Both the position numbers and the translations under genes were made by a program. Below, piece by piece: positions 9,638 through 18,149 of a DNA stretch of 64,000 bases. The DNA is from Mesorhizobium sp. 1M-11 (GTDB lineage Bacteria; Pseudomonadota; Alphaproteobacteria; Rhizobiales; Rhizobiaceae), in contig NZ_LJSD01000011.1 in the NCBI RefSeq assembly GCF_001303895.1, forward strand, positions 310,001-374,000, in the 5' to 3' direction. The number at the start of each line of letters is the position of its first letter. The stretch's first letter is position 1. Below the pieces are notes generated by a model. That model was not told the origin of the DNA. It saw only the letters and a program-made list of their open reading frames with translations, and did no database searches.

Positions 9638-10020
9638 AGCTGCGGCCTGCGACTATCGACGACGCGCAGTTGCTGCTCGATTGGCGTAACGAACCGCTTA
9701 CCCGAGCGATGTCGGTAAATACCGAACCGGTCGGGTGGGAAATCCACTTGAAATGGTTGTCGGCAAGATTGGCTCGGTCAGAGCCCGGGCTATACATCTG
9801 CGAAAATGACGGCAGCCTGTGCGGCATGGTGCGTATCGACGATGACGAAATCAGCTATATCGTCGACGTAAACTTTCGGGGCAAGGGCTTGGCTACCAAA
9901 ATGCTGGTACTGGCACGACACCATTTCGGCCCGAAACGCGCCAAGGTAAAACGGGGCAATGAAGCTTCGGCGAAAGCCGCAACTGCCGCCGGCCACACAG
10001 TTGAATATATCAAGGATTGA
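9634..10020 (+). CDS. Short GNAT acetyltransferase, possible PseH
   Basis: 128-residue GNAT N-acetyltransferase. MKLRPATIDDAQLLLDWRNEP is a typical GNAT opening with the DWRN of the RimI/PseH group, and the acetyl-CoA pyrophosphate loop is VNFRGKGLATKML near residues 76-88. By position it would acetylate the 4-amino group made by PseC (UDP-4-amino-4,6-dideoxy-L-AltNAc). It is shorter than characterised PseH proteins (about 160-180 residues) but the core fold seems complete. It overlaps the cytidylyltransferase by 4 bases and ends 7 bases before the aminotransferase gene. Confidence 0.78.
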   Translation: MKLRPATIDDAQLLLDWRNEPLTRAMSVNTEPVGWEIHLKWLSARLARSEPGLYICENDGSLCGMVRIDDDEISYIVDVNFRGKGLATKMLVLARHHFGPKRAKVKRGNEASAKAATAAGHTVEYIKD

Positions 10021-10027
10021 AGTCGCA

Positions 10028-11362
10028 ATGTCCAATGCCAGCCCAAGACAGGAAATGAGCCCCTCTCACACCGCAGGCGGCCGCTATCGGACTTCCGAGG
10101 AGATGCTGGACGAGGCACTCAGGATCATTCCGCTTGGCTCGCAGACTTTTTCCAAAAGCCTGACCCAATACCCGCGCGGCGTCTCGCCCTTCTTCATACA
10201 GCGTGGCGATGGCTCCGTCGTCTGGGATGTCGACGGCAACTCTTATACCGATTTCAACAACGGCCTGTGCTCCGTCACGCTCGGCCACGCCGATGCCGAC
10301 GTAAACGCCGCCGTCCTTGAGCAACTGAAGGATGGCATCTCTTTCCCATTGGCGCATCCGCTCGAGACGATAGTGGCAGAACTCATCATCGAGATGGTGC
10401 CGTCGGCTGAGATGGTGCGCTTCGGCAAGAACGGGTCCGATGCGACATCGGGCGCCATAAGGGCGGCGCGGGCCTTCACCGGAAGAGAGCGTGTTGCCAT
10501 GTGCGGCTATCACGGCTGGCAGGACTGGTATATCGGGTCAACCGCCCGCAACAAAGGAGTGCCGAAGGCGATCCGCGAGCTCTCCCACGTCTTCCCGTAC
10601 AATGACTTGGAAGCGCTTGACAAAGTACTCTCATCCCACCCCGGTGAGTTTGCAGCGGTCATCCTCGAACCGATGAATACGACTTTCCCGAAGGAGGGTT
10701 ACCTCCAGGGAATGATCGACCTGGCTCACAAACACGGTGCGATTGCGATCTTTGACGAGACCATTACTGGTTTTCGTTATAGCGAAGGCGGCGCACAGCA
10801 GCTCTTCGGCGTGAAACCTGATCTCGCTTGTTTCGGCAAGGGTCTGGCCAACGGCTATCCACTTTCAGCGGTGGCCGGACGAGCGGATGTCATGGCCGAG
10901 TTTGCCGAGATATTCTTCTCCTTCACCATGGGCGGAGAGGCGATGTCACTGGCTGCGGCCCAAGCCAGCTTGAAGAAGATCCGTAGCCACAATGTGATCG
11001 AAAAACTCAACGCGACAGGCAATAAGATTGCCGACGGCGTCAAGGCCTTGATCGTCAAGCACGGCTGCGAAAACTTCCTCGGTTTCGCAGGGCATCCGAC
11101 ATGGTCATTCCTGACCATGAATGATGCCAACGGCAGCACGTCGTTTGAGATCAAAACCCTTTGGATGCAGGAAATCCTGGCGCGAGGCCTCATTTCGGTC
11201 GGCACACACAATGTCAGCTTCGCGCACAGCGATGCGGATGTTGCAAAGCTGCTCAACGCGTATGACGAGATATTTCCGCTCTTGCGCGACGCCGTGGAAA
11301 ACAAGGCTATCCGGCAATATCTTCGCTGCGAACCGTTAGTGCCGCTGTTTCGGTTGAGGTAA
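10028..11362 (+). CDS. Class III aminotransferase, glutamate-1-semialdehyde aminomutase-like, in the Pse locus
   Basis: 444-residue PLP enzyme of the HemL-like branch of class III aminotransferases. PRGVSPFFIQRGDGSVVWDVDGN and DFNNGLCSVTLGH form the N-terminal region, GKNGSDATSGAIRAAR and GYHGWQDWY bind PLP, IFDETITGFRYSEGG has the pyridine-nitrogen Asp, and the Schiff-base lysine is in FGKGLANGYP near residue 271. The ATG at 10028 is chosen over an in-frame start at 9959 that lies inside the GNAT gene. Its operon partners are SpsF-like and GNAT genes, so a role in nonulosonate or substituent synthesis is far more likely than tetrapyrrole synthesis. The substrate is unknown. Confidence 0.85.
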   Translation: MSNASPRQEMSPSHTAGGRYRTSEEMLDEALRIIPLGSQTFSKSLTQYPRGVSPFFIQRGDGSVVWDVDGNSYTDFNNGLCSVTLGHADADVNAAVLEQLKDGISFPLAHPLETIVAELIIEMVPSAEMVRFGKNGSDATSGAIRAARAFTGRERVAMCGYHGWQDWYIGSTARNKGVPKAIRELSHVFPYNDLEALDKVLSSHPGEFAAVILEPMNTTFPKEGYLQGMIDLAHKHGAIAIFDETITGFRYSEGGAQQLFGVKPDLACFGKGLANGYPLSAVAGRADVMAEFAEIFFSFTMGGEAMSLAAAQASLKKIRSHNVIEKLNATGNKIADGVKALIVKHGCENFLGFAGHPTWSFLTMNDANGSTSFEIKTLWMQEILARGLISVGTHNVSFAHSDADVAKLLNAYDEIFPLLRDAVENKAIRQYLRCEPLVPLFRLR

Positions 11363-11426
11363 CCATAGACGCTTCGACTGAGACCTTAGCGCCGGAGCCT
11401 TGGCTGTCCATCAAAGGGAGCGTCTT

Positions 11427-12329
11427 TCACAAGCTCCCCCATAGTGCTGGATTTAACAGGCGCTCATTCGAAATCGGCCAACGCCAAGAGGCATGGTCGA
11501 TTTGGCGCGCATCTGACCGGTTTATCGTTGAAACGATTTCCCGAAACTCACGAAGACTCGCGGCCCCGACAATCACGCGATCGATCATTTCATGCCGAAA
11601 GACAGAGGCAAAAAGCCCCTCCATGACAGTCAGACCGACTTGAGCAAAGGCTTGCCGCATCTGGAGCAGAGATGGCGCAAGCCCCGCGAACTTCGCTGGC
11701 AGTTGTTCCGGCGGCAACAATAGCAACCCTTGGAGAAAGATCGAGCGAGCGTGAATCTCGACCTTGCGTGTCGCCAAGCGATCAAGTTGCCCACCATCCA
11801 CCAGCCGCAGATCCAGGGCATTGATGGGAAGCTGGACGATATCGATATCATAGCGATCAAGCAGTTCGTCGACCTCCTTGCCGGAATAGACCGAGGCACC
11901 GATTTTGTGGGCCAATCCGGACGCCTTGATGCTGTGCAGACACCGCCACACCCTGTCACCATAGCGGCCGAGCAAGTCTCCAGCATCGTGAACCATAAGA
12001 GCGTCGACATGAGCGACCCGGAGATCGCGGATCGATCGTTCGAAACGCAAAATGATGGCGTCCACAGCAGTGTCTGCGCTCATTTCGCTGCTGACTTTGA
12101 CTGTCTTGGTTACAATATCGAACGCAGTTCCTGCGGCCGCCTGGCCAATGGTGGCCTCGCTGTTACCGTAGAGGGCGGCTGTATCGATCGTGGTGATGTC
12201 GTTGTCGTGCGCGAAGCGAAGGATGGAAGCAGCCTCCTCCACGCCGACCTGGCCACCCTGATTGGTAACGCCATATGCAAGTCCGAACTGAACAGTGCCT
12301 AGGCCAAGACGAGTTGCAGCGGAAAGCAT
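11427..12329 (-). CDS. Aldo/keto reductase of the nonulosonate locus
   Basis: 300-residue TIM-barrel NAD(P)H oxidoreductase. The full AKR catalytic tetrad can be read: Asp and Tyr in TIDTAALYGNSEATIG near residues 47-54, Lys in IVTKTVK, and His in ALMVHDAGD. The C-terminal cofactor region includes DRVIVGAASLREFREIV. It follows pseC by 16 bases in the same direction and converges with the aminotransferase at 11362 across 64 bases. AKR genes are known companions of SpsF-type Pse loci, but what this one reduces is not established; a keto intermediate of the sugar or of an acyl substituent is possible. Confidence 0.85.
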   Translation of the reverse strand: MLSAATRLGLGTVQFGLAYGVTNQGGQVGVEEAASILRFAHDNDITTIDTAALYGNSEATIGQAAAGTAFDIVTKTVKVSSEMSADTAVDAIILRFERSIRDLRVAHVDALMVHDAGDLLGRYGDRVWRCLHSIKASGLAHKIGASVYSGKEVDELLDRYDIDIVQLPINALDLRLVDGGQLDRLATRKVEIHARSIFLQGLLLLPPEQLPAKFAGLAPSLLQMRQAFAQVGLTVMEGLFASVFRHEMIDRVIVGAASLREFREIVSTINRSDARQIDHASWRWPISNERLLNPALWGSL

Positions 12330-12345
12330 GGAGGCCCGGTTCCCG

Positions 12346-13557
12346 CTAGCCGTTAATACCCAAAACGCTTTTGATCGTCTTGGCTACACGTTCAGCGTCG
12401 CGATCGGTCATCAGCGGATAATAGGGGATAGAAAGTGCTTTAGCATAGTAGGCGTCGGCCCCCGGCAGATCGACAGCTCCCGACTGTTCGACATAATAGG
12501 GCTGGCGATGAATTGGAATATAGTGAACCTGCGTACCGACCCCTTGTTCCCGCAGATCAGCCATGACGCGTGCCCGCTCCTTGCCTAGCGCGGCGAAATC
12601 AATGAGCAGCGGATACAGATGCAACACTGGCTCTATGGAAGTTTCGATCCGAAGCGGCTCCACAAGATCACCAACATCCCCGAAATGCAGGTCGTAGATT
12701 TCCTTGATCCGAGCGCGCCGTTCAGCAAACATTGACAATTTTTTGAGCTGCGAATGGGCGAGAACACAGGCAAAATCCGGTGCCCGGTAATTGAAGCCCA
12801 ACTCTTGCATCTCGTAGTACCAAGGATTGGCGTCGCCGGCACTTGCGAAAGCGAGATCCCTATCCAGGAATTTCTCTGGAGACCTTACCATTCCGTGTGA
12901 GCGCAACAGCTTCAATCGTTCATAGAGAGCCGGATCACTGGTGGTGACAACGCCGCCCTCGCCCATGGTGATCGTCTTTACCGGGTGAAGCGAGAAAACC
13001 GTCATCGCTGAATGGCGGCAGGCACCAACCTTGACCGCGTCGCCCGTCTCGCCCCGATAAGTTGTCCCCAAAGCGTGGCAGGCATCTTCCACCAGGATGA
13101 TGTTGCGTTCCGCAGCGATGCGGGCGATTTCGGGCATGTTCACGGGATTACCGTTGAGATGCACAACAACAGCCATTTTCACAGGCTTTGCGGCACGCTC
13201 AATGGCTACTCTGAAGGTTTCGGGCGTGATCAGGCCAGTTCTCGGATTTGCATCAGCAAAGACGATCTGGGCGCCCGTATAACGCATACCGTTGGCAGAG
13301 GCCAAAAAGGACATGGTCGGCGCAATGCCAACGTCACTCGCGCCCACATGCGCGGCCAGCGCAGCCAGATGCAGAGCCACGGTTCCATTGGAGACGACAA
13401 CAGCATAACGAGCACCAACGACTTCAGCGAACGCTGCTTCGAATGCCTCGACCGCTGGACCGGTGGTCAACCAGTCACCGCGCAGGCACTCCGCAACTGC
13501 AGCGATGTCGTCCTCATCGATCCAATGGCGGCCGTAAGGCAGAAAGCTTTCGGGCAT
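12346..13557 (-). CDS. pseC: UDP-4-amino-4,6-dideoxy-N-acetyl-beta-L-altrosamine transaminase, PseC
   Basis: 403-residue DegT/DnrJ/EryC1 (fold type I) aminotransferase that aminates the 4-keto sugar made by PseB. LPYGRHWIDEDDIAAV is the PseC-type opening, followed by SNGTVALHLAALA, PTMSFLASANGMRYTGA, VEDACHALGTTY and the PLP lysine in SLHPVKTITMGEGG. The C terminus has GVGTQVHYIPIHRQPYY. The start at 13557 is preferred over an in-frame one at 13626 because the latter adds 23 residues that overlap pseB and precede the conserved beginning. It starts 10 bases after the pseB stop. Confidence 0.93.
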   Translation of the reverse strand: MPESFLPYGRHWIDEDDIAAVAECLRGDWLTTGPAVEAFEAAFAEVVGARYAVVVSNGTVALHLAALAAHVGASDVGIAPTMSFLASANGMRYTGAQIVFADANPRTGLITPETFRVAIERAAKPVKMAVVVHLNGNPVNMPEIARIAAERNIILVEDACHALGTTYRGETGDAVKVGACRHSAMTVFSLHPVKTITMGEGGVVTTSDPALYERLKLLRSHGMVRSPEKFLDRDLAFASAGDANPWYYEMQELGFNYRAPDFACVLAHSQLKKLSMFAERRARIKEIYDLHFGDVGDLVEPLRIETSIEPVLHLYPLLIDFAALGKERARVMADLREQGVGTQVHYIPIHRQPYYVEQSGAVDLPGADAYYAKALSIPYYPLMTDRDAERVAKTIKSVLGING

Positions 13558-13567
13558 AACTTGGGCC

Positions 13568-14593
13568 TCAGATGCCAGTGCGTGCCACCAATTCGTTGAA
13601 ACCGACCTCGTCGAGCCATTCATCATTGATATCGCTCGAATAGCTGAAATTGTCGGGCACCCTTCTCACACCGGCTGAGGTATCCTCATCTTTCGCCCAG
13701 AAACGGAAGACGGGCAGGATCGCATAGCGGTCGCCAAGATCAACTGTCATACGTGCATCATCGCCAGTCACCATGACCTCATGTAGCTTTTCGCCGGGGC
13801 GAATGCCGACGATCTCATGCGGGATGCCTGGTGCTATCGCATTGGCAAGATCGACTACTTTCATCGACGGAATTTTCGGCACAAAAATCTCGCCGCCCTT
13901 CATAAGGTCAAACGAGGACAGCACCATGTTGATGCCCTGCTCTAGGGTAATCCAGAAACGGGTCATTTCGGGATGAGTGATAGGGATCCGGTCCGCCTGG
14001 TTTGCAACCAGCTTGCGGAAGAACGGCAAGACACTGCCGCGCGACCCCATGACATTGCCGTAGCGGACAACTGAGATTCGGAGACCGGAAGCGCCAGAAA
14101 TGTTGTTCGCTGCGATGAAGATCTTGTCCGAGGCAAGCTTCGAAGCGCCGTAAAGATTGATCGGGTTGGCAGCCTTGTCCGTAGACAAGGCCACAATCTT
14201 CTTTACGCCCTTGTTCAAGGCTGCACGCACCACATTTTCTGCACCGATGATATTCGTCTGTACACATTCGAAAGGATTGTATTCGGCAATCGGAACGTGT
14301 TTGAGGGCTGCAGCATGGACGACATAGTCGATGCCTGCCATTGCCATTTCCAACCGAGCCTGGTCGCGGACGTCACCGATGAAATAGCGTAGACAAGGAT
14401 GCTCTTGATCATTGAGCTCCTGATTCATCTCATATTGCTTCAACTCATCGCGTGAGAAGATAACAAGGCGGGCAGGTTTGTAGCGCTGCAGAACCGTACG
14501 CACGAAAGCCTTGCCGAAAGAGCCGGTGCCACCGGTAATGAGGATCGATTTGCCGTCCAGATTCGGCGCGGGCTCAAGAAAACTGCGGATCAT
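13568..14593 (-). CDS. pseB: UDP-N-acetylglucosamine 4,6-dehydratase (inverting), PseB
   Basis: 341-residue SDR that makes UDP-2-acetamido-2,6-dideoxy-beta-L-arabino-hex-4-ulose from UDP-GlcNAc, the first step of pseudaminic acid synthesis. ILITGGTGSFGKAFV is the nucleotide loop, HAAALKHVPIAEYNPFE and STDKAANPINLYGASK carry the Thr/Asp/Lys and Tyr-x3-Lys residues, and VRYGNVMGSRGSVLPFF follows. The Tyr in YGASK separates this short soluble enzyme from the long membrane-bound retaining dehydratase at 16079, where the same position is Met. It is the first gene of pseB-pseC-AKR, on the minus strand. Confidence 0.94.
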   Translation of the reverse strand: MIRSFLEPAPNLDGKSILITGGTGSFGKAFVRTVLQRYKPARLVIFSRDELKQYEMNQELNDQEHPCLRYFIGDVRDQARLEMAMAGIDYVVHAAALKHVPIAEYNPFECVQTNIIGAENVVRAALNKGVKKIVALSTDKAANPINLYGASKLASDKIFIAANNISGASGLRISVVRYGNVMGSRGSVLPFFRKLVANQADRIPITHPEMTRFWITLEQGINMVLSSFDLMKGGEIFVPKIPSMKVVDLANAIAPGIPHEIVGIRPGEKLHEVMVTGDDARMTVDLGDRYAILPVFRFWAKDEDTSAGVRRVPDNFSYSSDINDEWLDEVGFNELVARTGI

Positions 14594-14967
14594 TTTAGAT
14601 GTTTCCAGGAAATTGTCTTTGAGATGGAGATTTCGGGCCGAAGCTAAGACACCATATCGCGTACCGACTTTTCAATCGCAGCTCGCTCGACCAATCCCTA
14701 CGAAATGCCGGCTAGAACGACGACATGTGGTCAAAAATTGGCGAACGTCTCCCCGAGGAGAGTGACGGCGATCTCAACGCAGGCGTGCCATACTGGAATG
14801 ACGCCAGGGTGTAAAGGCGTAAGTTTGATTTTGAATGAATCAAATCTATCAACCTGATTTACCCCATTATTCAATGTATCTATAAGATATTAAGTATATA
14901 CCTGAAACTCAAAAAGCTCAAGAAGGATGTATTTTAAAATATCTTTACAAACCATCCAGCCACACAC
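14594..14967. other. AT-rich intergenic region upstream of pseB
   Basis: 374 bases without a gene. The part from about 14810 to 14960 is strikingly AT-rich compared with everything around it and contains a 7-base inverted repeat (14824-14844). It should include the pseB promoter, on the minus strand, and the 3' end of the reductase unit at 14968. No reading frame with a good start is seen. Confidence 0.5.
14824..14844. promoter_or_regulatory. Short AT-rich dyad upstream of pseB
   Basis: TTTGATT and AATCAAA form a perfect 7-base inverted repeat with a 7-base spacer, inside the AT-rich part of the pseB upstream region and about 230 bases before its start. It could be an operator or simply an AT-rich coincidence; no regulator gene is adjacent. 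Confidence 0.25.
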
Positions 14968-15918
14968 TCATCCAGATAGATGTTTTCGATCGATGAAATC
15001 TCGAGCCGACTGCCGCACAGCCGTTTCGACACTCAAAGCCGGCTGCCAGTCGAAAGTTTCGCAGAACCGCTGGGAGTTAATCTCAAGATCTCCCAAGAGG
15101 CTATCGGCTATGCTATTCTGACCAATCATTCGAAATGCCGCCTGAAGAAGGCGGACCGGCACGGGAAAAAGTCGCGAACTCAACCCCATTTCCACCCGAA
15201 GAACGCGCAGAACGTGGGCAAGACCAACCGCCTCCCGATCGGCAATCCCGTAAGCACCCGAGAACCCGGCAGGTGGATTTTTGGCAATCAAATGACAGAT
15301 TGCCTCAACCAGATTGTGAGCCGCCATCATGTGGCGACAATTGTTCACGGAAGCAAACGGCAACGGCAGTCCGGACGCAGCCAAGCGGAGCATCAAATGC
15401 CAGTTCCCCTTAGCGCCAGACCCGTACAAAATTGGCGGCCGCAAACTGATCCCGCATCGCCCCGCCGCCGCAAAATCCGAAACATGAATTTCCGCCCTCA
15501 ATTTGCTGCGCCCATAAATGGTTGGACCGATTGTTGTGGCATCGTCGGTAATTGGGCCTTGTGCAGAATGACCTACGACGGCGCCGATGCTCGATACATA
15601 AATGAAAAGCGTTACACCGGCGGCAGCGGCCTGCTCGGTAAGCCGAGCAGTTCCACGATCATTGGTTTCGACGAAAACATCATCGGGTACACCTCGGGCA
15701 GGCAGTTGGGCGGCAAGATGTATCACCGCCTCGCATCCACGCAGCGCAGCTGACCAGTCAGTCGCGCTGTCAATCTTGCCTACCACGGCAACCTCAGCTC
15801 GTCCGCCACCACTGTATGCAGCGCGGTGGGAGGACACGACGTGATGTCCTTCTTGTATGAGGCGCTCAACGATTGGCTTGCCCAAGAAACCGGTACTGCC
15901 TGTAACGAGAATCCTCAC
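14968..15918 (-). CDS. NAD-dependent epimerase/reductase (WbpV/WreQ-like SDR)
   Basis: 316-residue extended SDR. RILVTGSTGFLGKPIVERL is the NAD(P) loop, VIHLAAQLPARG and YVSSIGAV supply the Ser region, and the catalytic Tyr-x3-Lys is YGRSK near residue 140, followed by LRPPILYGSGAKGN. It belongs to the group of 4-ketoreductases that complete 6-deoxy-HexNAc sugars (WbpV, WreQ). The neighbouring WbpM-type dehydratase at 16079, divergent from it by 160 bases, would supply the 4-keto substrate, and the product may be UDP-QuiNAc. The stereochemistry cannot be judged from sequence, and a UDP-hexose epimerase is the alternative. Confidence 0.78.
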   Translation of the reverse strand: MRILVTGSTGFLGKPIVERLIQEGHHVVSSHRAAYSGGGRAEVAVVGKIDSATDWSAALRGCEAVIHLAAQLPARGVPDDVFVETNDRGTARLTEQAAAAGVTLFIYVSSIGAVVGHSAQGPITDDATTIGPTIYGRSKLRAEIHVSDFAAAGRCGISLRPPILYGSGAKGNWHLMLRLAASGLPLPFASVNNCRHMMAAHNLVEAICHLIAKNPPAGFSGAYGIADREAVGLAHVLRVLRVEMGLSSRLFPVPVRLLQAAFRMIGQNSIADSLLGDLEINSQRFCETFDWQPALSVETAVRQSARDFIDRKHLSG

Positions 15919-16078
15919 TGTTCTGGGGCCTTCCGCTGTCCAAATAAGGCGGAACGACAGTCATTCTGGCAAAGGTGACGCAAGGATGACATGGGTATTT
16001 GGCCACATGAGAATAGGTTTGCGGAACATCAAACGCCGCTGTATCAAGCGGCCAACTCGGAATCATGGAAATCAGTAG

Positions 16079-18019
16079 ATGTTTGGAGACCTCCCAACAA
16101 GCCTTATGGTGCTGCGGCGTCTCGCAGCGCTACTGGTGGACTTGTTGGCAGCCTCGACCGCCTTCCTTGCGGCCTATGCAATCGTTCATGGTTATCCTCA
16201 GTTTACTTACGTACCCGGCATTTATCAGAAGACAGGCGCATTTACCGCAATCTGCGGCGCCTGCATCCTGTTCTTTGGGGTCGACCGAGCCTCTTGGCGC
16301 TATGCGTCGATCCCCGACCTGGTCGCGCTAATCAAAGCTTCGGTGGCCGCTGTCATCATCTATCTACTCGCTGCCTTTCTTGTTTCACGCGGCGACAATG
16401 TACCGCGCAGTGTGCCCATTCTCACCCTGCTCTTTCTCGTCGGTTTTCTATGCGCAATCCGGCTTGCTTATCGCATCGTCATCGATGGCGGCTGGGACAT
16501 GGGGCTTATCCCTGGCATTTCGAGATCAGGCAAAGACAGACGCAATGTCGTCCTTGTTGGCCTTTCACACGGGGCAGAGAGCTACATCCGCGCTGCGAAG
16601 CGCATTTCAAAGGACATCTTTGTCGCGGGCATCATCGATGAGACCGAACTCAATCGATCCCGTCTCATACAAGGTGTGAAGATTATCGGCGGTCTTGATC
16701 AATTACCCAAATTCTGCGAGCGCAGCCGACTACATGGCAGCCAGATCGACGAGTTGATTGTTACCGAGCATATGCCAAGCCGGAAAAGGCTCAGTGACAT
16801 TGTCGAAGTAGCAACCACTGTTGGCGTGCGTGTTACCAGGATTCCCGAGGTAACGTCGACATCATCAATTACTTCGAACTTTCTTCTGGAACCAAAGCCA
16901 ATTGAACTCGGGGACCTGCTCGGGCGCCCAGAGGTGACCGCTGATGTCAGCGGCGTTTCTCATTTGATAGAGGGACGGGTCGTTCTGGCGACTGGAGCTG
17001 GCGGTTCGATCGGCTCAGAACTGTGCCGGCAAATAGCCATGCTAAAGCCGCAGCAACTCATCATTACCGACAGTTCCGAACATAATATCTATATGCTCGA
17101 TAAGGAACTGAGGGCCGACCATCCCGATTTACCCATAGTCACGCGGATCATGAACGTTCGTGACTTATTTCGCGTTAATTCGATTTTCGAAGAATTCAGG
17201 CCCCACGTCGTTTTTCATGCCGCTGCACTTAAGCATGTGCCCTTGGTCGAGTACAATATCTGTGAGGGTGTAAAGACGAATGTCCTTGGAACTCGCAATG
17301 TTGCCAATGCGGCATTACACAATGGTGCCGCAACATTTGTTATGATCTCGACCGACAAGGCTGTAAATCCAACAAATGTAATGGGAGCAACCAAACGCGC
17401 CGCGGAGGCTTACTGTCAAACCCTCGACCTTGAGAACCAGCGGACGAGCTTCAAGACTGTCCGTTTCGGCAATGTACTCGGCTCAAACGGATCGGTGGTA
17501 CCACGTTTTCAGGAGCAAATAGCAGCAGGGGGGCCTGTCACCGTCACTCACCCCCATATCGTTCGTTTTTTTATGACCATCCCAGAAGCAGTTCGGCTGG
17601 TTTTGAATGCCACCGCTCACGGTCAGCGCGATCACGTCCAACGCGGCAAGATCATGGTACTGGATATGGGCAAACCTGTCCGGATCGTCGACCTGGCAGA
17701 GCGCATGATTCAGCTTGCCGGCTATAAACCACGTACGGATATTGAAATCGTCTTCACCGGATTACGCCCGGGGGAGAAATTATATGAAGAACTGTTCGAC
17801 CCGTCTGAAGTGCAAGACGGTAGAACCGGGGATGGATATGTAGTGGCTTCCCCGCGTATCATCGATAAAGACGTGCTTAACTTGACGCTGGCTGCCTTGG
17901 AACGTGCAATCGAAGCGGAAGATGACGTCGAGGCTTTGACGCTGCTCTCAAAAATTGTCCCTGAATACAAATCCGCGGATGACATGGACGTAGAAGCGGA
18001 ATTCGTGGAGGAGAGCTAG
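16079..18019 (+). CDS. Membrane-bound nucleotide-sugar 4,6-dehydratase (WbpM/CapD/WreV family)
   Basis: 646-residue inner-membrane protein. Four hydrophobic segments occupy about residues 8-130 (LAALLVDLLAASTAFLAAYA, ICGACILFFG, VAAVIIYLLAAFLV, ILTLLFLVGFLCA). A first Rossmann domain starts at NVVLVGLSHGAESY, and the catalytic domain starts near residue 298 with VVLATGAGGSIGSELC, then FHAAALKHVPLVEYN and STDKAVNPTNVMGATKR. The Met-x3-Lys in place of Tyr-x3-Lys is normal for this long, retaining class, which makes UDP-2-acetamido-2,6-dideoxy-D-xylo-hexos-4-ulose from UDP-GlcNAc. It probably works with the SDR at 14968 and the transferase at 2478 to start a glycan. Confidence 0.92.
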   Translation: MFGDLPTSLMVLRRLAALLVDLLAASTAFLAAYAIVHGYPQFTYVPGIYQKTGAFTAICGACILFFGVDRASWRYASIPDLVALIKASVAAVIIYLLAAFLVSRGDNVPRSVPILTLLFLVGFLCAIRLAYRIVIDGGWDMGLIPGISRSGKDRRNVVLVGLSHGAESYIRAAKRISKDIFVAGIIDETELNRSRLIQGVKIIGGLDQLPKFCERSRLHGSQIDELIVTEHMPSRKRLSDIVEVATTVGVRVTRIPEVTSTSSITSNFLLEPKPIELGDLLGRPEVTADVSGVSHLIEGRVVLATGAGGSIGSELCRQIAMLKPQQLIITDSSEHNIYMLDKELRADHPDLPIVTRIMNVRDLFRVNSIFEEFRPHVVFHAAALKHVPLVEYNICEGVKTNVLGTRNVANAALHNGAATFVMISTDKAVNPTNVMGATKRAAEAYCQTLDLENQRTSFKTVRFGNVLGSNGSVVPRFQEQIAAGGPVTVTHPHIVRFFMTIPEAVRLVLNATAHGQRDHVQRGKIMVLDMGKPVRIVDLAERMIQLAGYKPRTDIEIVFTGLRPGEKLYEELFDPSEVQDGRTGDGYVVASPRIIDKDVLNLTLAALERAIEAEDDVEALTLLSKIVPEYKSADDMDVEAEFVEES

Positions 18020-18149
18020 TTATTTCAACGGTTCGCGCGACTTAGGGCGTCGAAGAAATGGTTCTGCACCTTTCGTTTTTTCTATCGACCGCCATCTGAA
18101 CTCACCAGCAAACACCTTTGGCGAACATAAAACGGAGTCATGCATCATC

